From contig JAQOTA010000053.1 in assembly GCA_029532415.1 (NCBI GenBank), forward strand, positions 5,642,001 through 5,706,000: a DNA stretch of 64,000 nt, given 5' to 3'. The translations under genes were made by a program, and so were the position numbers. The notes below the pieces were generated by a model that did no database searches, was not told the origin of the DNA, and saw only the letters and a list, made by a program, of their open reading frames with translations. Source of the DNA: Marasmius tenuissimus (taxonomy: Eukaryota > Basidiomycota > Agaricomycetes > Agaricales > Marasmiaceae). This document shows positions 11,905 to 23,013 of this stretch, piece by piece. The first letter of the stretch is position 1. Every line of letters begins with the position of its first letter.

Positions 11905-12859
11905 TCATCCGCGCTTGGCCGCAGCAAGGTTCAGCGCCCCGAGAACGACCTCCCATGCAAGGTCGATGGTGTCCCAGAGTGCCGGGTCGTGAATACCGAG
12001 AGCAACCATGTCCTGCCATACGTCCCGGACGTGCATCGCATGAGCTGTCAGGCGCTGGAGATTATATTGGTCATGCTCGCAGAGGTATGAGGATAGCTCG
12101 TGGATTGTAGCAAGAGATTGGAGGATGTCCTGGACATCACGATGACGGAGATTGGACAGGAACCCGGGACGCATGGGGAATAAGGCCTTCAGAACCTTGT
12201 CCAGGCGGTGTTGATACATGAAATTCGTGAGAACCGTGAAGGCACCAGGCGAAGGGAGCGAGAACGGGATCACAGGGAGCTGAAGAGTGTGTCCTCCTTG
12301 GAGGCGCGAAGACGGGGTTCTGATCTCAGGAAAGCGTGCGCAGTGAGATGCAAGGACTAGCGCGTGGACGGGGATAATGAGTGCCTGAGCCTCAGGGTTT
12401 TTGGAGGAAGACACGGCCAATGCATGTGTGGGGTACTCAACACCGGCGGAGCTCGTCGGCGGGCGCACTGGAATAGACAAAAAGCTGGGCAAATGGGATC
12501 TGGGAAGCGAGCTTGGGAGATGTGACGGTGCCAAACTGCTGAGTCCTGCAAACATTCTGTTCGAGATTGTCAGTACCATCCTCCAGACGCGTATTGAGAA
12601 GAGAGAATACGCACTGTGAAGCCTGCATTACGAGACCCTGCTGAATATACTCGGGAGTGATGTTGCCCGCAGCCGCCATTTCTGGAGAAACTGCAAATAT
12701 GGCCTGCATCGAGACCTTTTCATAGGCTGGTCGACTGAGTTTTCGTGGAAGTTGTACAGCGGGATTTGAAGTAGGAACGGAGTGTGATGAACCGCGTCTT
12801 CCGGTGTCGCGGTAGCCGTGAGAGGGGAAAGAAGTGGGATGGGATGCGACTTGGAACAT
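11905..12859 (-). CDS. Clp1-like protein (clampless1 family), copy 1
   Basis: A two-exon gene. The first exon runs MFQVASHPTSF to MQAS; an intron of about 60 nt (about 12557-12617) follows, and the second exon runs to TGA at 11905-11907, giving roughly 300 residues. Hallmarks are LIIPVHALVLASHCARFP, LTNFMYQHRLDKVLKALFP, and a C-terminal block with MHVRDVWQDMVALGIHDPAL-WDTIDLAWEVVLGALNLA. I associate this pattern with mushroom Clp1-like proteins. Clampless1 of Coprinopsis and Ustilago is needed for clamp-cell formation and dikaryotic growth, but most paralogues are unstudied. The family call is from memory of the pattern, not a search. The second copy at 23014-24365 has the same layout (a short 'lobe' ending in P, then a final LW..L..VLL.A helix), which supports one family. 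There is no signal peptide or membrane segment. Confidence 0.6.
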
Positions 12860-12956
12860 TTTGTAAAGAAGATGGAGGTAGGAGAACGAGAACTGAACGT
12901 GTAGTAGTCGTGAAGGGAAAAGTTGAGTGAATACTGGCCGCTTGAAGGAGCGCGCT

Positions 12957-12963
12957 TATATAG
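12957..12963 (-). promoter_or_regulatory. TATA box of Clp1-like copy 1
   Basis: TATATAA on the minus strand, about 100 nt before the ATG at 12859, lies in a GC-rich surround (GCGCTTATATAG on the plus strand). The assignment is positional. Confidence 0.4.
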
Positions 12964-15955
12964 AACTGCAATTCAGATGGTGATCGAACCCTGCTAAATT
13001 GGCGGAATATCCTCTTTTGGAAGTCTACAAAGGGATGGACGTAAATGGAACTAGGCGACTTTGCTCAGTGTTTCCTCACATGCGCTCGTTTTCCCAATGA
13101 ATCCAATGCTTTTAATCCCGATGTGGGCGTTCTTGTTCAGTTCTATGAAACCACTGACCCTTGGAAGTTTCAACGTCCAAAGCAACGCGGGAAACTGTGG
13201 GTGTTTTCCCCCTACTTTTGAGGGCCCTGGCGTGTCATAAGCTTTTTTTCTCCGAATATTCACAATAATACCTTTTTGTCATGTTACGTTGTAGAACCTT
13301 CAAATTGTTGACTCGATTGTTGAGTGACATACACCCATTGAACGCCTCGTGTGGGACCAGATTTTCTCCGGAAACGAGTTCGGAGTTCTTGACAGAAAAG
13401 GGCGCGTGAGAAAATGATTTGCGGTTGTGAAAAATCCGCTGGCATGGCCTCGTGATGACCTGCGCTTTGTTGAAACTCGACCACAACCTTGTACTTCCCA
13501 AAAAGCTCACTCGTTGTTCTCAGTCCCTTGGATACCTAGTTCCTTCTGGACGGTGCTTTGTTTCAATGTTTTCACTTCCTCCGCGTTGAGCATTCGAACG
13601 TCAAGTGTGCATGGCCCCAGTCAATTTGCGGACGAAGCTCACCCTGGTGACTCAAACGTTTCCCGACTTCCGCAAACTCGAGACCCACGCCGAGGGCGTT
13701 GATCATCATCATGGTTTCCGGATCGGCCTCTTGGACCCACTGAACTAGTCCTTTCCCGGCGTGCGGCTTACGCCCAACCAAATTCCTTGATGGAGATCTC
13801 CGTTGCAAGTGCACTGACATCCTTGCCCATGCGATAGCAAGAATACACGGGCTTTGGCGCGCACTGCATGGCATGATTTACGTTCGCGTAAAGAAACCTA
13901 CTCTTTACGGGAAGTATCGATGAGTATTGTACACCTGCCATTTCGATCGTTTGGGCAAAATACTCGCATAGGGCTAATATGGATCAGGCGAACACGATGT
14001 ATCTTGCCTTAAGTCAACTGCTTTCCCTTTTCAACATCCAACGCTAGACTTCGTTGGGTTCCGACATTCTGGGTAGTTGTACGCTGTACTGTTGGAGATT
14101 GCCAAAGTATTCCCAATCTGTCGAACCTATTGATCTACAGCACGATTGTCCGAATTCCCTCAAACCTGGGAAAGGGGTAGCAGGACGAGTTTCCTTAAAT
14201 GATAGGTGTCTGTGGGTCCATCAAATGATGCGAACTGCCTTCATGGGAATCCTCTCCTACTATGTATAGCAAGGGCTTGCGCCTCGTTCTAGGGTCGTTC
14301 ATTACTATCGTACTGAGTGTCGAGACTCATACATAAACTCCGTACCCGAGCACCATTCCTACCTGCAAGTATACTTACGACCAATACCCGAAGATGCAGC
14401 ATTCTGGAATAAGACCGGCCTTTTGGCGTTGATTATCGATGCATCGAGGCCCGGTAGACATCCTGATTCGAACACGGAACGTCATGGGTGTGTCAGAATA
14501 TGCACGAATTTCTGTAGTCTCCATTACTCGACATAACAACTCCCCTCTAGACCCGAATCGCCTCCAAAAAAAAAACAGCAAGTCAAACGCGGGTATTTTA
14601 ACCGTCTGCGGACTAGCGAGAGGGGCTGATTTTTTCCCGGCCAATACTACACATGAGTACTTTCCTCAACGAGCCTTCCTCTGTCCTCCTGCCATTTTTC
14701 AACAGCCTTATATTTACCTCAGGCTGATTTGTCCTTGAGGATGAGCGTCAGCGGCTAATCGAGTACCTGTGAGTCACCTCTGCCTGATGGAATCCCACCC
14801 CAAGAATAACCAGCTTCTGATTTCCATGAGCCTCGAACCGATACGAGGCAAGGGTACACGATTTAACATATTCAAACACCATTTCGGGCGAGCGACCTCA
14901 AGGGGGAAATCGACAGTAGAATGATACTATAAGGTCCAAGCGACCAATACGATGGAGGTTCTTTTGTTTCGTATTTCTTCGAATTCACAGCGCTTGAACG
15001 CTTGAACTTCTCAATCAGAGCCTCATGTCCAATTGTAAGCGTGATGGCGCTTCGTTCGCATAGAGTGCGGGATTCCCTCTTGGGTGAGTCGTGTGGCGCA
15101 GCGGCACCGGCCCCCCTGAGAGGACCTGTTACCTGTTTCTCGACTCGTCGACTCATAATGACGAGTCGTGAGGAGGGGTTTTACCTCGGCTTGGACTTTC
15201 TTCTCTCGCCTTCTTTCCGCCCAGATATGCCATGTCAAGTAGAGCTTCCCACATGCGCGTCTCTGAGTTTTTCCAGACGAAGTCCTATTGTCACGAGCCG
15301 GGGGCACGCTCACTGGCGCGAAAACACCGTGCGAGCCCAAATTCTCAAGGTGTCAATGCCAGGACCGAAATGGCGTGAGTATCCCCGCTCAGACACCATC
15401 CACAGCAATTCTTAATGTGGTACAACGTCCACAGCTCCACCCGACAAACCGAGAGGTGTGCAACTACTGACAGTACAATGTCTCCACACAACCTTACTTG
15501 CAACCTTATGACCCTGGTCTGAATTGACCTTGTACTAAGGTGACACCTTCATGTCATTGTTCGAGCTCCCGGTCTAACTGAGAAGGGTAAAGATTGAGTC
15601 CATCTGATAAGTCGGATACTGATCTGGATATTACTGACACTGACATGTAGTACAGATTATAAGGCGTACTTGGTAATCCCTTGTTCCTAAAGTATACATC
15701 TACGTCAGATATACAAGCAAACGGACAACTTGCTCATGCAAGTCCGTAGGATTTGAAGGCGAGTGTTCTGAGTTTCGACGGACCCTCCTCCCACTGGGTT
15801 GTAGCGTGGTCTAAACCTTTGGGCGGAGGGCGAAGACTCCTGCTTCCTGACCGAGTCGGGAGCAGAGGGTCGCGAGACCTCCCTGGTAGTCAATGAGGGG
15901 AGGGTATAGCGTCTGATGGCTCCGAAGAGCCGAGGTTCGGAGAAATGAAGGACAT
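12964..15955. other. Intergenic region, about 3 kb
   Basis: No frame here forms a splice-consistent gene. A run of A residues lies at about 14568. Sequences resembling a tRNA T-arm near 14463 and 14830 do not fold into a full tRNA by eye. I see nothing else to annotate. Confidence 0.4.
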
Positions 15956-17646
15956 CTAAGAAGGTTTCTTCACCTCCCGACGACGAACTCTCATTGCGTT
16001 TGGTATCCTGGACTGAGGTACTTTGCCGATGATAGGATGGAAGTCAAAGATCCTTTGTGTGGCCGAGCCCTCCGACTGGGGCAAGGTAGCGGAAGACGAC
16101 TGGGTTGCAATCGGCTGACGGTGTTGCCGGCGGCGAGAATCGTTGGACCGATGCGAACGTGATGAGGCTGAAGAGGCGGGCGATGATAGGGAAACAGAGA
16201 GGGAGGGAATAGTACTTGTAGATGAGGACCCAAAGCGAATCCTTGATGCGAGGGAGTGATCTTCCTGCGAAACCATAGATAAACATCGGTTAAGTAGCCA
16301 CAACTAGCATTGCAAACCATACGCACGTCGATCTCTTCTCCAAGGAAGTCGTCGGGACGACTTTCAGGCCGACCTTTAACGCCTAGACGTTCTTCCAAAC
16401 CATCCTCCTCGACAAGCGAGCGCCACGACTTCGTACTCTAGACAGAGGGAAAAGATAGGTCAGGTGTTGGATCGTCGAATCTTCAGATGTCAAGTCCTCA
16501 CTTCATTTGAGCTCCAAAGAGAACTGTCCATCGTATTCAGAGGCGGAAGGATGGGTCCCAAGTCGAGTTGCGGGGTGTCGTAGGAACTCGACCGTTGAGT
16601 TTCAGCTGGGGGTTCGGAAGAAGCACGAACACCCGCCGAAAGCGTCACCTCATCAGTGACCAGCCCATCTGGAAGTTCATTTTGCATTCGCTGGAGCGGG
16701 GAATAGTCGTCGTTGGCCTCCACGACATCGAGGACAGTATCTATTAATGACCTCGAGGCTTGTTTCGAGGGTCGCGTCGCTTGAGCCTGTTGCACCTTAG
16801 CGGGTGCAGTTACTTCTCGCAGGGCTTTCTTGGCCCACGTCCTCTCCAGATCAACTATCCCGTTGCTGACTGTCGAAAGAGCTTTTTCCACGAGAGGAAT
16901 GAGTTTCGCATGAGGCATCAGATAGACTTCGAGACTCGGTATGAACGTGTACATCCATCCTGACGAAAAGTAAGTTCCAAGAGATTGCTCGCGAGGTGAT
17001 ATTGAAACGCACCGCTCCTGACGCCCTCCTTCAACATCTTAGTCCCTTTTTCTTCGTTCATCACCACGGTCTCTTTGCCGTCAACCTCTTTGACTTCTGC
17101 ACCCTTTACTGTCGCCAATGCTATTGCTGTCCTCAACCTGTTCGTTATCCGTCCCCGCACCACTTTTTTCTTGCTCGTCGTCTTTATGGGTATTATAAAC
17201 CGGACCGAAATTGGTAGTCGTCGTTGTTCGGGATGTTCATTCTGCAGTTTGACTGGCAGAAGCTCTGGTGCATTTGGGTCGTAATCTGGAGATGAAATCG
17301 TTCGCCTGACTCGTTCTGTCCAAGGTTCCACGAAGAAATTGACATGCGGGGGAACAATGTCGTGTGTCGGCAATAATGAGAAAGGCAAGGCGTTCACAGT
17401 GAGATTGCTGTCGATGAACTTGGGGAATATATTGCGTGCGCTTCCAAATCCAGGATGACTGGGGTCAAAACAACCTCCTCGAAGAGTAATGAACCCATTC
17501 GGATCACCAGGAGTCTGTCGTCGAAACTAGAATTGTTCGCGGTGGTTCAACATAAGATTCACAGAGCTTGGATGAGAACATACCTTGAGTGATTTTATTC
17601 TACCGGTAGCCCTATTCAGCCTAGAGAGCTCAACACATTTCTGCAT
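15956..17646 (-). CDS. Uncharacterised basic protein with RnpA-like segment
   Basis: I do not recognise this gene firmly. Reading the minus strand, a first exon beginning MQKCVELSRLNRATGRIKSL (ATG at 17646) joins, through an intron at about 17532-17584, a long exon with RRQTPGDPNGFITLRGGCFD and NFFVEPWTERVRRT. This exon continues over a small intron near 16968-17018 to GWMYTFIPSLEVYLMPHAKL. Further exons are Ser/Pro-rich and end RRREVKKPS at 15956. The central stretch KTTSKKKVVRGRITNRLRTA, then a hydrophobic strand and a last helix, echoes the RNR motif and end of the bacterial RNase P protein, but this is weak. The arginine-rich, acid-poor N-terminus could be a mitochondrial leader. The exact start is uncertain: an ATG further upstream (about 17753) gives no in-frame join. 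The gene shares a short divergent promoter with the EZH2 homologue. Confidence 0.55.
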
Positions 17647-17819
17647 AAAGCTTTTGGACACCTGCGATGGTGGTGGAAAGAGAAAGAGAATGAATTACAA
17701 TGAGAAAATGTCACGCGCGTCTAGCGCGAGCCTGCGCCTGGCTTCGACCTTCATGTTCTCGACACCTTTCTTCTTCGATAAGCGACTAGAGCCAGCTTAT
17801 AGACTATCTCGACGTCGGA
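17647..17819. promoter_or_regulatory. Divergent promoter between RnpA-like gene and EZH2
   Basis: Only about 170 bp separate the two proposed ATGs, which face away from each other, so both promoters must lie here or overlap the first exons. No clear TATA box is seen. A pyrimidine tract (minus strand, about 17670-17700) precedes the RnpA-like gene. Confidence 0.4.
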
Positions 17820-20513
17820 ATGTCTCGGAAACGCCCTCTGGTTCTCTCTGAATCCGAGAACGAGAGTCAGTATTACCCTGGCAAACCCAACAACACGACT
17901 TCACTAGTCAAGTCAACTTACCGGGATGCCTGGGCAAGGTTCTACGAATGGGATGAAGAAGACTCGAGGAACACCCTAAAATCTCTACGAGCGACCTCAG
18001 CACGTCGTAACCGCTTGCCAATGCACGACGAGCCACGCCCAGAAAGTGGATTGCAATCGAGTGGAAGTCCTCTGACAGAGGAGGCTTTCTCTATCGTCGA
18101 ATACGACGAACAGAATGGGACCGAAACGGTCACCGTTGGTAGGATCCAGGGCAAAGACCCGACAGATGGAGTTCATCGGAATTTGTCGTATGACTCGTGC
18201 ACACCGATTTCACGCAACATCCAGGTCGGCGACGACTCTGATACTCTGGCTTTCCTTCCTTTTGCAGACGACCCAACTTTCGATTGGAAGGACTTTGTTG
18301 ATCAGCATGCGTATTGTGCATGGCAGGAGCCGTCACGTATGTTCAGCCCTTGCGGTGAGTTCATGTTATCTTTCTCCCTTTCTTAAGGTCAGTACTGAAG
18401 CTGAAGGCCAACCAGAGAGCTTTGTGACAGTACAGGTCGCCCGAGAACTTGTAGAACGACATGGGATCTCTGTTGAAGAAATCGACAGAACTGCTGTATC
18501 ACCAGTACGACTCTTAGAAACCGACTGTGAACGGGGTATTCTGGCTAGGGATGACTTAGGGTCAGTTCCGAGTCCAACGAACATGTTTTCTCACTGAATA
18601 CAAGAACAGCGACTGGTTCCGACACTTTTTTGCTCAACCAGGGGCCGATGGCGATGTGTTTCTGCCCCGGTCTCTCGTGAAGTCGGCTCACCTCACTGAA
18701 GCCTCTCAGATCAACCTCGGAACGGATGTATTCTGTAACAATCTTAACTGCATTATATCCTGCTGTACCACGCACCGTGAGTCACTTCAACACAAATTTT
18801 TTTCGCTGGACTTAGCTCCATTGCCTGTGCAGTCGACAACATACCGCCTCCCCCCAGTGTCGTTCCGACCTTGATGAGCACAGAACTTTCATACGACATC
18901 CTTGAACCATGCGATCGCCAGTGCTTCCTTTATGTGCACACAAACACCATAGTAAGGAAGCTAAAACGTGTTAGAGACCTTCTACTGATCAAATTCACAT
19001 TCTACAGCCTTCCAATTGGACAGCTGAAGAGCTCGAAGCCCTAACTCTCACTCTTCGCATCTCCCCGGACACCTCTCCCTGCGATCTCGCTATCATATGC
19101 AAAAAACCTTGCTATGAGGTTCGTCGCTCAGGTAAAATCTTTGATGCTCTTCGTCTCAGACTTGAACAGGTGTTCCGATGGCGGAAAAGATTGATCAACG
19201 ACAATACCATCGAGAAGGCCAAACTAGAACATAGGAACAAAGTCGTCCGGCGCTCCGAAGCTAGATTGAAAGGTACGGTCTCGTCCCGCCACCAATACTT
19301 GACCGAGTAATGACACCCGTTTCTGAAGGTTCCAGCATGAAGTCCAATCCGTAAGCGCCTTCCGCACTCCCTTGTGCAGAGAGATCTTCACCGCTCGCAG
19401 AAGCGCGCCATGTAGCCACAGCGGTCCTTGTAACGCGCAATCAGACTGCGTCTGTTTCAGACACAAGGCCCATTGTGAACACGCTTGCCAATGCGATCGT
19501 TCATGTGAGTGGTTCCCCCTGTTAACTGTCGACTACACCTGAGTCCCGACCACGCTAAACGCGTATCGTTTTATCAGGCCAACGCCGGTGGAGCGGATGC
19601 CGGTGCCCAAACAAAGGGAAAAAACAGACATGCGGCACGAAACACTGTCCATGCTTTAAATATCATCGGGAATGTGATCCTGAGTTCTGCCTGAGTTGTG
19701 ATGCGAGGTGAGTTGCTATTCAAACATCCCTGCTTCATGGAGAATGCTTACGAACGGCTCCCCTCGTGTTCTAGAGACGCGGATTCGGGTCGATGCAAGA
19801 ATGTGTCTATACAGCGAGGCCTAAAGAAGGTCGGGCTTTATTTGCCTCATCGTCGCTAGCCGCTGAATTTCTTTCTGTAGGACGTCGAAGTAAGGGAAGG
19901 TGTTTGGGGATTGGGATGCTTCATTCTCGAACCAGTGGCGGAGGACGAATTCATCCTCGGTTCGTCTACCGTGTAATCCTCGCTCGTTCCACGCTGTTCT
20001 TACAACTCATATCATAGAATATGTTGGCGAGTTGGTATACGAAGAAACTGTGTTGACTAGGGAGTAAGTTTTCTCTTGCTGATAACTGGCATTACTGATG
20101 ACAAACGGTCGAGCAGCGCAATATCCATCCATCGACACAGAAACTACGTCTTCACTCTCAACGAATCGGTATCTGTAGATGCAGAGAGGGCAGGCAATGA
20201 GTCGCGATATATCAATCACGACGGTGCACGGCCTAACTGTCGTGCTCGCAGTAAGTTCGGTCTTTACTGCCAGGACAACCTGCTGATTCTGAGTCCTCCC
20301 AGTTAAGCGTGTTAACGGAGAACACAGAATAGGGCTGTACGCGAGTAAGTGGTGTCTTAAGTTCATTGGGCCCGTCCTCACCTACCGACGATCATAGATT
20401 GGGACTTGGAACCTGGTACAGAACTTCTTCTAGATTACGGGCCAGATTACTTCAAAGACAAGGAGCCCGGAGTGGCAGCGAGAGGGGTCAGAAAAAATCC
20501 TGTGACGCGTTAG
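17820..20513 (+). CDS. E(z)/EZH2-type histone H3K27 methyltransferase (KMT6)
   Basis: The catalytic subunit of Polycomb repressive complex 2, which methylates histone H3 on lysine 27 in the nucleus. I traced 15 exons that sum to 1,938 nt (645 residues) with no frame break. The N-terminal third (MSRKRPLVLSESENESQYYP...) is acidic and unconserved. The cysteine-rich CXC domain is clear: CSHSGPCNAQSDCVCFRHKA, then CQCDRSCQRRWSGCRCPNKG, then CGTKHCPCFKYHRECDPEFC. The SET domain follows: KNVSIQRGLKK, GVWGLGCFILEPVAEDEFI, EYVGELVYEE, the NHxxPN-type motif RYINHDGARPNCRAR, VNGEHRIGLYA and ELLLDYGPDYF, the last carrying the active-site tyrosine. It ends soon after at TAG 20511. Order and motifs match EZH2, but the protein is shorter than animal EZH2 (about 750 residues). 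It is divergent to the RnpA-like gene. The start is the first ATG of the long first exon. Confidence 0.93.
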
Positions 20514-21235
20514 CCTGGCGGTGTTGCCGATGATGTTGTCGTTGCTCGTACCATCGAGCTGCTCGAGAGCTCGTTCTCCTCAATCGCCCACTTTGTTGAG
20601 TTAATCATTGTTCAAAATAAATGGATTGGCGGGTTGTGTAGTGATCCAACGCCATAGAAACCAAGCTTACTTGAAGTTCTTTGGCGACCTGACAATTATA
20701 CCGAACCACATTTTTAGTGCGAGGCTTTATCTATACTTGACCTCAACTCACACTATGTGCCTACTAGGTCCATTTACTTGTCGCCGTTTATCCTGGACCA
20801 TGTTCTCGTTTTACCGTGACAGATATTCAATATCTCTTGCAGGACTATGGGCCAAGGCACAATTGTACTTGTGAGTTACACGCTGGTGTACCTTCAATGA
20901 ATACATTTCCACTCCACCTCAGGTGCGTGGAACCCGAAGTCTTACAGCCACCTGATACCTATCTCCTAGACAACGTCCTGACATCCCGTCCTGAACTGGC
21001 GAAGGTATGGGAGTCGTAGGAGCGTCCCGCATTGTATGAGAGCTTTTCAACGGATCCGTCGAACCCTCGCACTCGACCCGTTTATTGACGTGCAGAAGCA
21101 CGACTAAAGGCGAGTAAAACGGTCAATATTTCCGATCGTCCCGAAAAGTTTGAAGAATTAATGATCATCAATCCCCAGAGTGATGATCAACGACATGTCA
21201 TGGTAAAACGGTGATAAGCCAAGCTATGTTCGATG
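20514..21235. other. Intergenic region with a short open frame
   Basis: A plus-strand frame of about 67 codons (20816-21019) is present but has no motif and no splice-supported partner. I see no gene here. Confidence 0.35.
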
Positions 21236-21243
21236 GTTATATA
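21236..21243 (+). promoter_or_regulatory. TATA-like box of DUF6534-type gene
   Basis: TTATATAT lies about 35 nt before the ATG at 21275. The call is positional and the spacing is plausible for a short leader. Confidence 0.35.
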
Positions 21244-21274
21244 TTCCTCGTCCTGTGGCTATCTAACGAGAACG

Positions 21275-22756
21275 ATGCCCATCCCTTCAACCAATAGGTC
21301 ACAGTCAGACGCTGATGTGAAGAAACTGTGAGAGTGATTTCCCCTTCGATCCGCCACTGGCACTGACTTTTTTCCGATCAGTCTAGTACCTCTCGTATGT
21401 GCTAAGCTGAAGTGCGAAGTCGACGCGACTGAGGCTCATCTCGCTTCTCCAGGTGTTGGGAAATCTCGCATTGTTTTCCTTATTCAGCCTATTGTCGATT
21501 CAAACATGTACGTTTTCGAGCTTGCAAATCATTTCGAGTTGTACTCATACGCAACCCCCCCCCCTTTCCAGTTATCTATTACTATGCTTTCACAACAAGG
21601 GACAGGCTCCCCGTGAAAATATTAGTCCTCTGCGTTTTTACATTGCTGCTCACGCAAGCAATCTTCGCTGGGTATAATCATGTTTCCAACGTAGTTTTCG
21701 CCAAGAACACGATGGGCCTTGGCTGGTTCTTTGTACCCGTGTTGGGCGGTATCGGTACGCCATCTTGCCCTGGGAGACCTCCGACAAAATATCTAACAAA
21801 TACCCAGTCAGTCTCCTCGTTCAGAATTTCTACGCCTGGCGAATCTACGTGCTGTCTCGTCGTTTGTCCGTGGCGCTCTTGATATCATGTGTAAGTTTTT
21901 CATTCGCTCATTCACTCGTGGTGCTCACAAACGCTGTCACGGTTTAGCTATCCATAGTGAGCACGGCCGCGTCCTTCGTCTCTGCCTCTTTCGGCGCCCA
22001 CGCCGGTGAAGTCAACGAGCTCAGCTCTGGCTCAACGCGAAATACTCAAATGATGAACCGTTACGCTGCAGTTCGTGTTCCATAATCTGTTCCCATCCTC
22101 CCTTGTATCGACCTACTTTAGGTTTGTTATACGTGTTCAGCAGTATGTGATGTGGCAATCGCGATATGCATGACCATCCTGGTGCGTGAATCCACGAAAA
22201 AGCCGACGACGACGATCATATCACTTACATGTTGATTTGACTTAGCTCACCCGAGGAGGGAAAATCATGGATCGAAACATGCGCTACGTAGTCAATAAAC
22301 TGGTCGTACTCACAATCGAGACCAACGCTTTGACATGTGCGTTCGTTCATTTTCTTCGCTGCCCTCCCTCTCCTCCCCCATCTCACTTTCACCGTGACAG
22401 CCCTAGTAGCTGTGCTATCCATCATCTTGCTCTTCGGGTTCCCGGGGACCACCTACTTCGCCACCACGACACTGCTCCTTCCCGTGCTCTACGGCAACAC
22501 CTTCATGATGACGCTCCTCTCGCGAATATGCCTCGTCCCAGTCCAAGACAGGCGAGATGAATCACTGTCGAAACTGAGTTTCGTTCAGATCGATATCACT
22601 GGGGTTAGCGGTCGAGATGGTGAAAGATGTCAGAGCTGCTTGCAAGTCACGGTACCTGGACGAGACGCACGCGTCGTCGCGATTGTCTCGTTGACCGATG
22701 ACAACAATATTGAAAAGGCTGTATCGCCGGGAGCGATGGGTCACTCTGCTGTCTAG
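21275..22756 (+). CDS. DUF6534-type seven-helix membrane protein
   Basis: A multi-pass plasma-membrane or endomembrane protein of the mushroom family whose C-terminal half is DUF6534; its function is unknown and GPCR-like roles are only speculative. The spliced reading is MPIPSTNRSQSDADVKKL, then LVPLVLGNLALFSLFSLLSI (helix 1), FIYYYAF, ILVLCVFTLLLTQAIFAGY (helix 2), SLLVQNFYAWRIYVLSRR (helix 3, the usual RxY/W-type loop), LLISCLSIVSTAASFVSASF (helix 4), CYTCSAVCDVAIAICMTILL (helix 5), LVVLTIETNALTSLVAVL (helix 6) and a last helix ending LYGNTFMMTLLSRI, matching the family's L..NS...LNSR ending. A polar tail of about 80 residues follows to TAG at 22754. Seven or more exons keep frame; a C-rich run (about 21551) lies inside an intron. 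Confidence 0.82.
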
Positions 22757-23013
22757 ACATAGTATCTTACGGACGATCGTCATAGATGATAGAGGCCATT
22801 GGACACTACAAAAGATCAATTGATCACGGACCACACATAACATAAAATCATCACTGTATTACCATTGTACTTATATATTCTCAACCAGGGCTACTTACAA
22901 TACCTAGATATCTTCGAACCTTGATATGAAAAATGAAACTAGTAATGCCACAACAAGTTCGAAGTCACGACTCGCGACGAGCCAGTGCAAGAGGTGGTGG
23001 TGGATTGAACTGC
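22757..23013. other. Convergent intergenic region
   Basis: This lies between the stop of the DUF6534-type gene and the stop of Clp1-like copy 2. No gene is seen. Confidence 0.4.

Noticed and set aside
14400..14850. Possible tRNA T-arm-like sequences (GATTCGAAC, CTCGAACCGATACGAG)
   Set aside because: No matching acceptor, D and anticodon stems could be folded around them by eye.
18355..18406. Apparent early stop in the EZH2 homologue after the first exon
   Set aside because: An intron of 52 nt ending CTGAAG restores the frame, and the whole 15-exon model then stays open to the SET domain end.
20816..21019. Frame with LLQDYGPRHNC after EZH2, briefly considered a decayed SET copy
   Set aside because: Only DYGP is shared with the SET end; neighbouring SET motifs are absent.
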